Shown piece by piece: positions 1-8,338 of a stretch of DNA of 64,000 nt. Source of the stretch: Achromobacter aegrifaciens. Its GTDB lineage: Bacteria; Pseudomonadota; Gammaproteobacteria; Burkholderiales; Burkholderiaceae_B. Every line of letters starts with the position of its first letter. Positions within the stretch are counted from its first letter, which is position 1. Both the position numbers and the translations under genes were made by a program. The notes under the pieces were generated by a model. The model made no database searches. It saw only the letters and a list, made by a program, of their open reading frames with translations, and had not been told where the DNA came from. Location of the stretch: positions 45,427 through 109,426 of the forward strand of contig NZ_CADIJY010000015.1 in assembly GCF_902859735.1 (NCBI RefSeq), read 5' to 3'.

Positions 1-1740
1 CTCCTGGAGGAACTGGCTTACGGCCAGGTGGAGCCGCTGGCCCGCCGCGAAGTTGAGAAGCAGCCGGCTCGCCTCGAAGGCTGGATTGCGTTGGTGCGCG
101 GCCTTTCGGGGCAGGGACGGCATGACGAAGCGCTCGGCGTCCTCAGCCAGATGCGCGACCGCTTTCGGGCGGATCCGCGCTATGGCGAGCTGCTCGCCAT
201 AGCGCTGTCACAGGCCGGCCATAACGATGAGGCCATCCGCGTAGGCCGGCTCGCAATGCATGGCCGGCCCGGCTCGGGGTATCTGATCAATGCGGTCGCG
301 CTGGCTTGTCTGCATTCGGCCCGCGTTGCCGCGGCGGAGCAGTATCTGACCCATGGGGTGGCTGTTGATCCGGAATTTCGCCCATTGGAGGTCAATCTGA
401 TCGCCGTTTACACGCGCCAGGGCAAGATCCGCGAGGGCATCGCGCTTTGCCGCGAGCTGCTGAGCCGCGCCGACGCGGTAGGCGATTACCGGGCAGCGGT
501 TTATCACAACCTCTTGTTCTTTGTGAACTACGATCCCGACCGCAGCGCCGAGCAGATTTTCCAGGACTACCAGACGTTCGAAAACGAACTGTGCCGACCG
601 GTCTACGCAAGCTGGAAAGCGCACAGAAATTCGCGCAACCTGAAAAGAAAGCTCAGGATTGGCTATGTATCCGCGGATTTCAAGGATCACGCGGTCGCAC
701 GGTTCCTGGAGCCGATCTTTGCCCGTTACGACAAGTCGGCCTTTGAAGTCTATGCCTATGCCAACATGGGGGCGGAAGATTCCGCCACCGCGCGCTTTCG
801 CAAGATGGCCGATCAATGGGTCTCCATCTACGGAATGAAGGATGATCAGGCCGCCCAGCGCATTCGCGACGACGGCATCGATATCCTGGTTGACATGTCT
901 GGCCACACGGGCGGCCACCGGCTTGGGGTTTTCGCGCGCAAACCTGCCCCGGTTTCGCTGACTTGGCTGGGCTATGGCTATACCACAGGCGTCTCGGCCA
1001 TCGATTATTTCCTGGGCAACGAAGCGCTTTGCCCTCAGGGCTCGGAGCAGCTGTTTGCCGAAAAGATCTGGCGCCTTCAGGGCAGTTGGACGGTCTACCA
1101 GCCGCATTGGGCCGATATTCCCGAGCCAGGCCCCCTGCCAGCGGCGGCGGAGGGTTTCATTACCTTTATCAGTCTTTCGCGCGTCATTCGCATCAACGAA
1201 CGGGTGATCCGCGGCTGGGCGCGGATTCTGGCCGCTGTTCCTCGGTCACGGCTGGTACTCAACAGCATGGATTTTGCCGACCTGGAAACCTGCGCGACGA
1301 TCCAGGCAAAGTTCGCCGAACACGGCATTGCGGAGCATAGGCTGATGATGGGCTACACCAGTCCTCCCTGGCACTCGTTACGCCATGCCGACATAGGGCT
1401 CGATTGCTTCCCGCACAACGCTGGCACCACCCTGTTGGATATGCTGTGCGCGGGGGTTCCGTATATCACCATGGCGGATCGACCCAGCGTGGGACGCATA
1501 GGCTCTTCGCCCCTGCACAGCCTGGGCCACAGGGATTGGATCGCCGCGGATGACGCGGATTATGTGGCAAAGGCCGTGGCGCTGGCCTCTGATGTGCAAG
1601 CGCTGGCTGACATACGCCGGACGCTGCCGGCGCGATTTGCAGAGAGCGATCTCATGGATCAGAACGCTTTCATCGAGAAGCTGGAAGCAGCCTACCGTGA
1701 AATGTTTGCCGTCTGGGCGGAAAAGCGCGCAGGCTCCTGA
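1..1740 (+). CDS. TPR-containing O-GlcNAc-transferase-like (SPINDLY/GT41) glycosyltransferase, 5' partial
   Basis: The reading frame is open to the first base of the window, so the start lies upstream; the first in-window start-like codon is GTG at 28. About 579 residues are visible. The N-terminal third (to about nt 560) is helical with TPR-like spacing. From about nt 650 the sequence reads RIGYVSADFKDHAV, then DILVDMSGHTGGHRLGVFA, PAPVSLTWLGYGYTTG and a late HNAGTTLLDMLCAGVP, which are typical of bacterial GT41 (O-GlcNAc transferase C-terminal) domains. The family moves a sugar, often GlcNAc, from a UDP-sugar onto protein Ser/Thr or other acceptors; the acceptor here is unknown. It converges on the polysaccharide operon, suggesting a role in surface glycosylation, but it is transcribed separately. 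Family call is firm, substrate open. Confidence 0.85.
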   Translation, partial: LLEELAYGQVEPLARREVEKQPARLEGWIALVRGLSGQGRHDEALGVLSQMRDRFRADPRYGELLAIALSQAGHNDEAIRVGRLAMHGRPGSGYLINAVALACLHSARVAAAEQYLTHGVAVDPEFRPLEVNLIAVYTRQGKIREGIALCRELLSRADAVGDYRAAVYHNLLFFVNYDPDRSAEQIFQDYQTFENELCRPVYASWKAHRNSRNLKRKLRIGYVSADFKDHAVARFLEPIFARYDKSAFEVYAYANMGAEDSATARFRKMADQWVSIYGMKDDQAAQRIRDDGIDILVDMSGHTGGHRLGVFARKPAPVSLTWLGYGYTTGVSAIDYFLGNEALCPQGSEQLFAEKIWRLQGSWTVYQPHWADIPEPGPLPAAAEGFITFISLSRVIRINERVIRGWARILAAVPRSRLVLNSMDFADLETCATIQAKFAEHGIAEHRLMMGYTSPPWHSLRHADIGLDCFPHNAGTTLLDMLCAGVPYITMADRPSVGRIGSSPLHSLGHRDWIAADDADYVAKAVALASDVQALADIRRTLPARFAESDLMDQNAFIEKLEAAYREMFAVWAEKRAGS

Positions 1741-1812
1741 GGCAAGTCGGCATTGCTTGAATGCCGGCGTTCGGATTTCGCTTCAAGACGTCATCGGCCG
1801 TCGCATTCTGCT

Positions 1813-1844
1813 GCGCCAACTCAGTAGCTTGCTTGAGTTGGCGC
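1813..1844. terminator. Hairpin between convergent genes
   Basis: A perfect 11-bp inverted repeat, GCGCCAACTCA (1813-1823) and TGAGTTGGCGC (1834-1844), with a 10-nt loop, lies between the converging stop codons at 1740 and 1879. There is no T-tract on either strand, so intrinsic termination is uncertain. Confidence 0.5.
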
Positions 1845-1878
1845 TCGTCCGGGTGTCGGCAGGCGTTGCGGCAATTGC

Positions 1879-2655
1879 CTAGCGGCGCTTGAGGAAACCG
1901 TCAGGAGCCACGGTAATCTGCAGCTTGTCGGGAATCGTCCGGTCGATTTCGAATTCGGCATGCGACTTCAGGTATTCCCATACCGCCGTCTTCGGGTTGT
2001 TTCCAGGGCTCCAGGGGCGATCTGGAAACATGGAAGCGGGCAGGTCTTCGATAACGGTATCGAATACGACGCAATAGCTGCCAGGGCTGGTCAAAGGCGC
2101 ATACGCTTCCAACTCTGCAAGAACATGCTCATGCGTATGGTTGCTGTCCAGGCAAACCAGGATCCGTTCAAAACCCGCAGCGACCGCAAGGACTTGCGCG
2201 ACAGTTTCAGGGGCGATACTGGACCCTTGGATCATCTGTATGCGCGTAGCCATGGGATGCGCCTCGATGGCGGCGCGGTTATGGTCGCGAATGTCGATGT
2301 CCACCCCGAGTACTTTCCGTTTTGATTGCCTGGGGTCGATCGTCGTGCCGCTTTCGATGGCGTCGGCCATGTCCAGGAGGGCGAGCATGGATGCGCTGAA
2401 CACCAGCGATCCGCCTCTTGCGATGCCCGTCTCTATGATCAGATCTGGCTTGATCGCCCAGACCAATTCCTGCATTGCGACGATGTCCTGCGGATACTGA
2501 ATGATCGGCAAACCTAACCAATCGAAATGGTAGGAGTACTTCTGGCCATTTGCGGCTTGCAGCCACGAGGATGTTTTTCTTCCAAGATCCGAATCTTCTC
2601 CCATTTGTTGTATTTCATGGGTGCGTGATTCTCGGAAAATTGCTGAGTCGTCCAT
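1879..2655 (-). CDS. CmcI/cephalosporin-hydroxylase-family SAM-dependent methyltransferase-like protein
   Basis: 258 residues from ATG at 2655; the frame is open 80 codons further upstream, but that stretch is antisense to the previous gene and lacks family character. The SAM-type motif IIETGIARGGS lies at about residues 73-83, followed by VLGVDID and VCLDSNHTHEHV, whose acidic residue and histidines suit the metal-assisted methyltransferases of the CmcI/rhamnosyl O-methyltransferase group. It is the last gene of the seven-gene sugar operon, 11 bp after the acyltransferase gene. The likely job is O-methylation of the sugar or glycan built by this operon. Despite the family name, a hydroxylase role is not supported. 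Confidence 0.75.
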   Translation of the reverse strand: MDDSAIFRESRTHEIQQMGEDSDLGRKTSSWLQAANGQKYSYHFDWLGLPIIQYPQDIVAMQELVWAIKPDLIIETGIARGGSLVFSASMLALLDMADAIESGTTIDPRQSKRKVLGVDIDIRDHNRAAIEAHPMATRIQMIQGSSIAPETVAQVLAVAAGFERILVCLDSNHTHEHVLAELEAYAPLTSPGSYCVVFDTVIEDLPASMFPDRPWSPGNNPKTAVWEYLKSHAEFEIDRTIPDKLQITVAPDGFLKRR

Positions 2656-2666
2656 TGATAATCCAG

Positions 2667-3332
2667 TTATTGATGGCTGGTGTACTTGATAGTTCTGGCC
2701 GGATTGCCGACCACAACGGAAAAATCCGGAACGTCTCTTAACACCACTGAGCCTGCACCTATGATGCAATTGGCCCCGATTTTCACTCTTGGAAGAATGC
2801 AGGCGCCGGCGCCGATCATGGTGTTTTCGCCGACCGAGACACAGCCGCATAGCGTCGCGCCCGGGGCGACATGAACGCCGGGGGAGAGCAGGCATTCGTG
2901 ATCGATGTTTGCGGAACTATTGATGACGCAATCGCGCATCACGCGCACGGCAGATCCGATCATGCTGTTTGCCAGAAGCTGGCAGCCCTCAGAAATTCGC
3001 GCCGAGGGTGTGACGTATGCGGTTGGGTGGATCAGGGGCGGCAAGGTGAAGCCGTGATCCCGCAACAGATCCGAGATGCTCTGCCTGTCCGCCCCCCGGC
3101 TACCCCCGATGGCGACGGCGGCCTGGCGACCTCGACGGCTGTCCTGCGCTTGAACCCAGTTCTTCAGGGCTTGCGCGCCGTGATAGAGCGGCACGCCGTC
3201 AAGCACGGAAGTAGCATCCGGATTGTTGTCAAACAAGGCAATGACGCGTTCGCCTTTCAAGGAAAGCAAGTCCGCCAGCACGAGCGCGTGGCCCGCGCTT
3301 CCCCATATCAGGTAGCCGTTGTCGGTCTTCAT
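2667..3332 (-). CDS. NeuD/PglD-like sugar O/N-acyltransferase (left-handed beta-helix)
   Basis: 221 residues. The N-terminus (GSAGHALVLADLL, about residues 11-23) matches the small Rossmann-like PglD_N domain. From about residue 100 there are hexapeptide repeats (for example ISEGCQLLANSMIG, GENTMIGAGACI) of a left-handed beta-helix acetyltransferase, ending VVVGNPARTI. NeuD/PglD-type enzymes transfer acetyl from acetyl-CoA to a sugar, and PglD acts on the 4-amino group of a UDP-4-amino-sugar. The start codon overlaps the stop of the upstream aminotransferase gene (ATGA at 3329-3332), so the pair is translationally coupled. N-acylation of the amine made by that aminotransferase is the natural inference. 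Confidence 0.85.
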   Translation of the reverse strand: MKTDNGYLIWGSAGHALVLADLLSLKGERVIALFDNNPDATSVLDGVPLYHGAQALKNWVQAQDSRRGRQAAVAIGGSRGADRQSISDLLRDHGFTLPPLIHPTAYVTPSARISEGCQLLANSMIGSAVRVMRDCVINSSANIDHECLLSPGVHVAPGATLCGCVSVGENTMIGAGACILPRVKIGANCIIGAGSVVLRDVPDFSVVVGNPARTIKYTSHQ

Positions 3333-4435
3333 CGGAGCATCTGGTGAAGCACGTCGATTACCCGCGCAATCTGCGTGGCGTCCATGTCGTGGTAACTAGG
3401 CAAATTGATCGCGCGTCCCGGGATGGACCACGCATGCCTGTTGCTGGGTACCGGCGTGAACATTTCCAGGCTGGATAGCGGCCAGAAAAACACGCGCGCA
3501 TCCACGTTCTCGGCGGTCAGGGCGGCCTGCAGCCTTTCCCGGCTGACCCCGGTGCGTTCGTCGAACACCGCCGTGGGCATCCATGCGCCATTGATCGTGC
3601 CTGCGGGTTCGGGGTTCATCGATATGCCGTCCAGCACGCTCAAGCCGCTTCGGTAGGCCGCCAGGATTTCGCGCTTGCGCGCGATCAGCTCGTCGATGCG
3701 TTCCATCTGTGCGCAACCGAGAGCCGCCTGGATGTTGGAGAGTTTGTATTTGTATCCGACCTCATTCGGCCAGAATTGCTTCGTCTCGCCCCGCGCGCGG
3801 CCATGATTGCTCAAGGTCAGCACCCGTTCGTACAGATCGGCGTCCTGAGTGACAAACATGCCGCCTTCGCCCGTGGTCATGGTCTTGGAGCCATGAAACG
3901 AGAACGACGCAAAACGTCCCATGGAACCGGCGCGCTTGCCATGATAGACAGACCCGATCGCTTCGGCGGCATCTTCGATCACGGGGATGTTGTGGCGCTC
4001 GCCGATCTCCAGCAACGCGTCCATGTCACAGAGATTGCCATACAAATGAACAGCCACGATGGCGCGGGTTCGCGGGGTGATGGCGGCTTCCACCGCCCGC
4101 GGGTCTATGCACCAGGTGCTGGGCAAGATATCGACGAAGACTGGTTTGGCCCCCAAATGCACAATTGGCGAGGCCGTTGCGATCCAGTTGGTGTCGGCCA
4201 GGATGACCTCATCTCCCGGACCGATGCCTAGCGCCGCCATCCCCAGGTGCAGGGCGCCTGTGCAGCTTGAGGTGGCCATCGCATGCTCGACGCCCAGGTG
4301 TTCCCGGAATGCCTGCTCGAACCGCCCGATGTATTCGTAGCAACGATCGCCCCAGCCATGGGCTGCCGCATCCGTGGCGTAGCGCACTTCCAGATCGGTA
4401 ATTGACGGCTTGGTGTAATAGATGTGGGATTTCAC
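3329..4435 (-). CDS. DegT/DnrJ/EryC1 PLP-dependent sugar aminotransferase
   Basis: 368 residues from GTG at 4435, chosen because its GTGA overlaps the stop of the upstream methyltransferase gene exactly as in the other junctions of this operon, and because the protein then begins in family register (VKSHIYYTKPSI). The PLP lysine is K184 in HGSKTMTTGEGG, with the cofactor aspartate D155 in IEDAAEA. A lysine is present where 3-dehydrases such as RfbH/ColD carry histidine, so this should be a true aminotransferase, probably making a 4-amino-4,6-dideoxyhexose as perosamine synthases do. The expected substrate is the CDP-4-keto sugar produced by its operon partners. Amino donor and stereochemistry are unknown. 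Confidence 0.88.
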   Translation of the reverse strand: MKSHIYYTKPSITDLEVRYATDAAAHGWGDRCYEYIGRFEQAFREHLGVEHAMATSSCTGALHLGMAALGIGPGDEVILADTNWIATASPIVHLGAKPVFVDILPSTWCIDPRAVEAAITPRTRAIVAVHLYGNLCDMDALLEIGERHNIPVIEDAAEAIGSVYHGKRAGSMGRFASFSFHGSKTMTTGEGGMFVTQDADLYERVLTLSNHGRARGETKQFWPNEVGYKYKLSNIQAALGCAQMERIDELIARKREILAAYRSGLSVLDGISMNPEPAGTINGAWMPTAVFDERTGVSRERLQAALTAENVDARVFFWPLSSLEMFTPVPSNRHAWSIPGRAINLPSYHDMDATQIARVIDVLHQMLR

Positions 4436-5655
4436 ACAATCTCCAGTTTCGGCACTGCCACCACGAACTTCGTTCCCTGCTCGGCAAGGCCCCGGTTTTG
4501 TTCCTTGACCTCCGCCGCGATGTTCCACGGCAGGATCAACACATAGTCCGGCCGCTGCGAGGCCAACGCCTGCGGCGCAAGTATGGGGATGTGGCTGCCT
4601 GGCAGGTACATGCCTTGCTTGGCCGGCGCCGCATCGCAGACGAATGGCAGCAGGTCGGGTTTGACGCCGGCGTAGTTCAGCAGCGTATTGCCCTTGGCTG
4701 CCGCGCCGTAGGCCGCCATGGTCTTGCCCAAACGCTTTTGCTCGATCAGGAAGGCCAGCAGATCGTCCTTGACGCGGTCGGCGCGCGCCTGAAAGGCCTG
4801 GTACGTGGCCAGGTCCAGCAGGCCTCCTTCCTTTTCCAGCCGCAGCACGCGCTCGACGTCGGGCTGCTGTTCGAGCGCCGCCGCGGCGTGGCAGCCGTAG
4901 ATCCGCACGCTGCCGCCGTGCGTGGGCAGCTCCTCGATGTCGTAGATGCGCAGCCCGCAGGCTTCGAAGATCCGTCGCACCGCATGCACGGAAAGGTAAG
5001 AGAAATGCTCGTGATAGATGGTGTCGAACTGGTTGTTCTGGATCAGGCGCAGCAGGTGCGGGAACTCGAGCGTGATGGTGCCTTCGGGCTTCAGGGCGGC
5101 GGCCAAGCCCCGCGTGAAGTCGTTGATGTCGGGCACGTGCGCGTAGACGTTGTTGCCCGCGATCAGGTCGGCCTGACGGCCCTCGTTGGCCAATTGGCGG
5201 CCCAATGATTCGCCGAAGAACTCGCGCAGCACTGGTACGCCGATGCTTTCGGCCGCCGCCGCGGTGCTGGCCGTCGGTTCGATGCCCAGGCAGGGAATGC
5301 CGTCGGCGACGAAATTCTTCAGCAGGTAGCCATCGTTGGATGCGACCTCGATCACGAAGCTCTCTGTGTGCAGTCCGAGACGTCGGGTCATGGCTTGCGC
5401 ATACTGGCGCGCATGGGCCAGCCATCCGCTGGACGTGCTGGAAAAGTAGGCGTATTCCGGGCCGAACAGTTCGTCTGCCTGCGAGTAATCCTCGGTTTGC
5501 ACCAGCCAGCACTGGTCGCAGACGCGGGTGCTCAGCGGATAGTAGGTCTCGGGCTGTGTGAGATCCTCGGCTTTCAAGTAGGCGTTGGAGGGCGGAGCGT
5601 AGCCCAGGTTGAGGAATGCATGACGCAGCAAGGCGCCGCAATGACGGCAATTCAT
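4432..5655 (-). CDS. Sugar C-methyltransferase (zinc-binding, TylCIII/NovU type)
   Basis: 407 residues. An N-terminal zinc-binding module has C3/C6 and C46/C49 (CRHC and CDQC). The SAM motif VIEVASNDGY is at residues 101-110. The signature YHEHFSYLS and a following ELPTHGGSVRIYG are typical of C-3 methyltransferases of nucleoside-diphosphate-4-keto-deoxysugars. The family adds a methyl branch next to a keto group, giving branched-chain sugars. Start ATG overlaps the stop of the 3,5-epimerase-like gene (5652-5655), and its stop overlaps the aminotransferase start. Co-occurrence with RfbF/RfbG implies a CDP-linked substrate rather than the usual dTDP-sugar; this is inferred from context. Confidence 0.88.
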   Translation of the reverse strand: MNCRHCGALLRHAFLNLGYAPPSNAYLKAEDLTQPETYYPLSTRVCDQCWLVQTEDYSQADELFGPEYAYFSSTSSGWLAHARQYAQAMTRRLGLHTESFVIEVASNDGYLLKNFVADGIPCLGIEPTASTAAAAESIGVPVLREFFGESLGRQLANEGRQADLIAGNNVYAHVPDINDFTRGLAAALKPEGTITLEFPHLLRLIQNNQFDTIYHEHFSYLSVHAVRRIFEACGLRIYDIEELPTHGGSVRIYGCHAAAALEQQPDVERVLRLEKEGGLLDLATYQAFQARADRVKDDLLAFLIEQKRLGKTMAAYGAAAKGNTLLNYAGVKPDLLPFVCDAAPAKQGMYLPGSHIPILAPQALASQRPDYVLILPWNIAAEVKEQNRGLAEQGTKFVVAVPKLEIV

Positions 5656-6218
5656 TGATTCAGGTCCAATCCGGTAAAGTCCTCGGGCAGCCTGGGAAAC
5701 GCTCGATCGCGTTCAGATTGCAGGGCGAGGGGCAGGGGCCATTCGATCGCGAGCGCCGGGTCGGTGGCCGATATGCCGCCTTCGGCCTGGGCGGCATAGG
5801 GTGCGGAGTGTAGGTACAGCAGTTCGCAGTCCTCGCTCAGCGCCTGGAAGCCGTGCGCGAACCCCTCGGGAATCAGCAGGGCGCGGGCGTTGTCGGCCGA
5901 TAGCTCGACGGCGTGCCATTGCAGGAAAGTGGGCGACCCGGCCCGCATGTCCAGGGCCACATCCCATACCGCGCCGCGCACGCAGTTCACGAGCTTCATC
6001 TCGGCGTGCGGCGGGCGTTGGAAATGCATGCCCCGCACCGTGCCTTTGATGCGGGTCCAGGTGTGATTGATTTGCGCAATGGGTTTGCGCCAGCCGGCCG
6101 CGGCCAGTTCCTCGGCGCAGAACAACCGTGACAGGAAGCCTCGTTCATCGCCTAGGCGCTGGCGCTCGATGACATGCAAGCCCTCGATGCCGGTTTCTGT
6201 GACCGCAAAACGGCTCAT
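5652..6218 (-). CDS. dTDP-4-dehydrorhamnose 3,5-epimerase-like (RmlC-family) cupin
   Basis: 188 residues, close to the family length. Typical RmlC signatures are visible: DERGFLSRLF, RGMHFQRPPHAEMKLV with the catalytic-type histidine, VWDVALDMR and IPEGFAHGFQAL. The family epimerises C3 and/or C5 of 4-keto-6-deoxy nucleotide sugars. There is no dTDP-rhamnose pathway gene (rmlA, rmlB, rmlD) nearby; the neighbours make a CDP-4-keto sugar, so a CDP-linked substrate is likely. It overlaps rfbG upstream and the C-methyltransferase gene downstream by 4 bases each. Whether it epimerises at C3, C5 or both cannot be told from sequence alone. Confidence 0.85.
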   Translation of the reverse strand: MSRFAVTETGIEGLHVIERQRLGDERGFLSRLFCAEELAAAGWRKPIAQINHTWTRIKGTVRGMHFQRPPHAEMKLVNCVRGAVWDVALDMRAGSPTFLQWHAVELSADNARALLIPEGFAHGFQALSEDCELLYLHSAPYAAQAEGGISATDPALAIEWPLPLALQSERDRAFPRLPEDFTGLDLNQ

Positions 6219-7309
6219 GGCGCTGCTCCCAGCGCCTCGAAAGCCTGAATGTCAACCTCGCATAGCGCACGGGCATCTGCACCCGCGCGCTGGTTGCGGT
6301 ACCAAGTCATGGTTCTGCGGATCGACGTCTCCAGGTCCCAGCGCGGGTGCACGTTCAGCGTTTCGCGCGCCCGGGCGATCTCCAACGCCAGCCAGCCGGC
6401 CTCATGCGGCCCTTCGGTGCCGTCGCCCCACTGGATGTCGCCGTGGCCGTAGGCCTGCCGCGCCAGGGCGATGACCTGCCGCACCGTGGCGGCCTCGTGC
6501 GTGTGCGGGCCGAAGTTGTATGCGGCGGCGGGCGCCGACCGGGCATGCAGGGCTTGAGCCAGGCGCAGATAGGCGCTTACCGGTTCCAATACGTGTTGCC
6601 AGGGCCGGATGGCCTGGGGGCGGCGTATCGGCAAGGGGTGACCTGATTGCCAGCAACGGACCGCATCGGGGATCAGCCTGTCGGCCGCCCAATCGCCCCC
6701 GCCGATCACATTGCCTGCGCGCGCCGACGCCATGGCCACGCCTTGGGGGGCAAGCCAGGTGTCGCGGTAGCTGGCTATGACCAGTTCGCTGGCCGCCTTG
6801 CTGGCGCTGTAGGGGTCGTGCCCGCCCAACGCATCGTCCTCGCGGTAGGGATAGGCATGTTCCAGGTTGCGGTAGACCTTGTCCGTCGTCACCATGACCG
6901 CGGCCGCTACGCTGTCCAGGCCGCGTAGCGCGTCGAGCACATGCGCGGTACCCATGACGTTGGCGGCGTAGGTTCCCAGGGGATCCGCATATCCGGTGCG
7001 CACCAGCGCTTGCGCGGCCAGGTGGAAAACGATTTCGGGCCTGGATTGACGGATCTGGTCGGCCAAGCCGTGTGCATCGCGGATGTCCATGTAGTGGCTG
7101 TCGCAGAGATCGCCGACCCGCGCCAGCTCGTACAGATTCGGTTCGCCGGCCGGCGCCAGGGCGATACCCGTTACCTGGGCGCCCAGGCGATGCAGCCATA
7201 GGGCGAGCCAGCTTCCCTTGAAACCGGTGTGTCCGGTCAGCAGCACCCGCCGGCCTTGCCAGAAGGCGGGATCGGGATTGGCCAGGACAGTGTCGTCCGG
7301 CTGTTTCAC
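6215..7309 (-). CDS. rfbG: CDP-glucose 4,6-dehydratase
   Basis: 364 residues from GTG at 7309, whose GTGA overlaps the rfbF stop; an in-frame ATG at 7345 would give 376 residues and a 40-base overlap and seems less likely. The NAD-binding loop [10 protein letters not shown] starts at about residue 25, followed by [13 protein letters not shown], the VTTDKVY motif and YSASKAASE with the short-chain dehydrogenase Tyr and Lys. Family length is about 360. The enzyme converts CDP-glucose to CDP-4-keto-6-deoxyglucose, the branch point for the modifying enzymes encoded downstream. Confidence 0.93.
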   Translation of the reverse strand: MKQPDDTVLANPDPAFWQGRRVLLTGHTGFKGSWLALWLHRLGAQVTGIALAPAGEPNLYELARVGDLCDSHYMDIRDAHGLADQIRQSRPEIVFHLAAQALVRTGYADPLGTYAANVMGTAHVLDALRGLDSVAAAVMVTTDKVYRNLEHAYPYREDDALGGHDPYSASKAASELVIASYRDTWLAPQGVAMASARAGNVIGGGDWAADRLIPDAVRCWQSGHPLPIRRPQAIRPWQHVLEPVSAYLRLAQALHARSAPAAAYNFGPHTHEAATVRQVIALARQAYGHGDIQWGDGTEGPHEAGWLALEIARARETLNVHPRWDLETSIRRTMTWYRNQRAGADARALCEVDIQAFEALGAAP

Positions 7310-8079
7310 GCCCAGACCTTCCACGGCGCTTGACCCGACGCCCACAGGTCTTCCAGCAGGTTCTTTTCCCGCAAGGTGTCCATGGGTTGCCAGAAACCCT
7401 CATGTTCGAATGACATCAATTGACCGTCGCGCGCAAGCGAAGTCAGCGGTTCGCCCTCCCAACTGGTCTGGTCGCCCTCGATACGATCCAGGCAGGCGGG
7501 CGAAAGCACAAAAAAGCCGCCATTGATCAGGCCGCCGTCGCCGCGGGGTTTCTCGGTGAAGCCCGTCACCTGATTGCCCTCGCGCTTGAGCGCGCCGTAG
7601 CGTCCCGGCGGCTGCACCGCCGTTACCGTCGCCAGGCGGCCGGCCTCGCGGTGAAAGCGGATCGACGCGCCGATGTCCACGTCGCTCAGGCCGTCTCCGT
7701 AGGTGAAGCAGAAAGCGTCGTCATCCTTGACGTAGTCGCGCACGCGTTTCAGGCGTCCGCCCGTCAAGGTGCTTTCGCCCGTGTCGACCAGCGTCACCCG
7801 CCAAGGTTCGGCGTGCCGCTGGTGAACTTCCATGCGATTGGTGCTCATGTCGAACGTGACGTCCGACATATGCAGGAAGTAGTTGGCGAAGTACTCCTTG
7901 ATGACATATCCCTTGTAGCCGCAACAGATCACGAAGTCGTGAATGCCATGATGCGAATACATCTTCAGGATGTGCCACAGGATGGGCTTGCCGCCTATTT
8001 CCACCATGGGCTTGGGCTTCAGGTGCGTTTCTTCGGAGATCCGGGTGCCCAGACCCCCGGCCAAAATGACTGCCTTCAC
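7306..8079 (-). CDS. rfbF: Glucose-1-phosphate cytidylyltransferase
   Basis: 257 residues from GTG at 8079, matching the usual family length; AAAGG seven bases upstream serves as ribosome binding site, while the ATG at 8130 would add 17 non-conserved residues. The nucleotidyltransferase signature [19 protein letters not shown] lies at the N-terminus, with later [11 protein letters not shown] and [12 protein letters not shown]. It makes CDP-glucose from CTP and glucose-1-phosphate and is the first enzyme and first gene of the operon. All later genes are on the same strand with overlaps or very short gaps, so one promoter (about 8169-8195) could drive all seven. Confidence 0.93.
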   Translation of the reverse strand: MKAVILAGGLGTRISEETHLKPKPMVEIGGKPILWHILKMYSHHGIHDFVICCGYKGYVIKEYFANYFLHMSDVTFDMSTNRMEVHQRHAEPWRVTLVDTGESTLTGGRLKRVRDYVKDDDAFCFTYGDGLSDVDIGASIRFHREAGRLATVTAVQPPGRYGALKREGNQVTGFTEKPRGDGGLINGGFFVLSPACLDRIEGDQTSWEGEPLTSLARDGQLMSFEHEGFWQPMDTLREKNLLEDLWASGQAPWKVWA

Positions 8080-8161
8080 GTCGATGCCTTTGAAGAAGGA
8101 ATCCCGTCCTGCTCTCAGATCGCGCGGCATCTGGAAGGGCCGGGAAACGGCTCTAAATTTC

Positions 8162-8195
8162 GTGATGCAGTATAGGAAAAGCTACCCCCAGTCAA
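8162..8195 (-). promoter_or_regulatory. Candidate sigma-70 promoter of the polysaccharide operon
   Basis: Read on the minus strand, TTGACT (8195-8190) and TATACT (8174-8169) form good -35 and -10 boxes but with a short 15-base spacer. Transcription would begin near 8162, leaving a leader of about 80 bases before rfbF. Confidence 0.45.
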
Positions 8196-8301
8196 TCTAT
8201 GGAAAAAGGGGTGGAAAACCCAGGTTGATGGAGCGCATGGAGCCTTGAGTTTCCCTGCTGAAGCCCGGGCCCGATCGGTGCCAGGCCCCTGGCGTTCCTG
8301 G

Positions 8302-8338
8302 GCCAGCAACACTGGCTGGCAGTCCCCGTCCAGCGGGG
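8302..8338 (-). terminator. Paired small hairpins after the LysR gene
   Basis: Just after the stop codon of the LysR-type gene are CCCCG/CGGGG (8324-8338) and GCCAG/CTGGC (8302-8316). Neither is followed by a T-tract on the minus strand, so this is only a possible terminator that would separate the regulator from the sugar operon. Confidence 0.3.

Noticed and set aside
4435-5650. N-terminal extension of the aminotransferase frame to 5650
   Set aside because: This part is an out-of-frame Arg/Gly-rich reading of the C-methyltransferase gene; the aminotransferase begins at GTG 4435 by the GTGA overlap.
5652-6218. dTDP-rhamnose pathway rmlC
   Set aside because: No rmlA, rmlB or rmlD accompanies it; its partners make CDP-sugars, so only the family is assigned.
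8080-8338. Small protein-coding gene between rfbF and the LysR gene
   Set aside because: Short frames here show no ribosome site or recognisable composition; the stretch contains the operon promoter and terminator-like hairpins.
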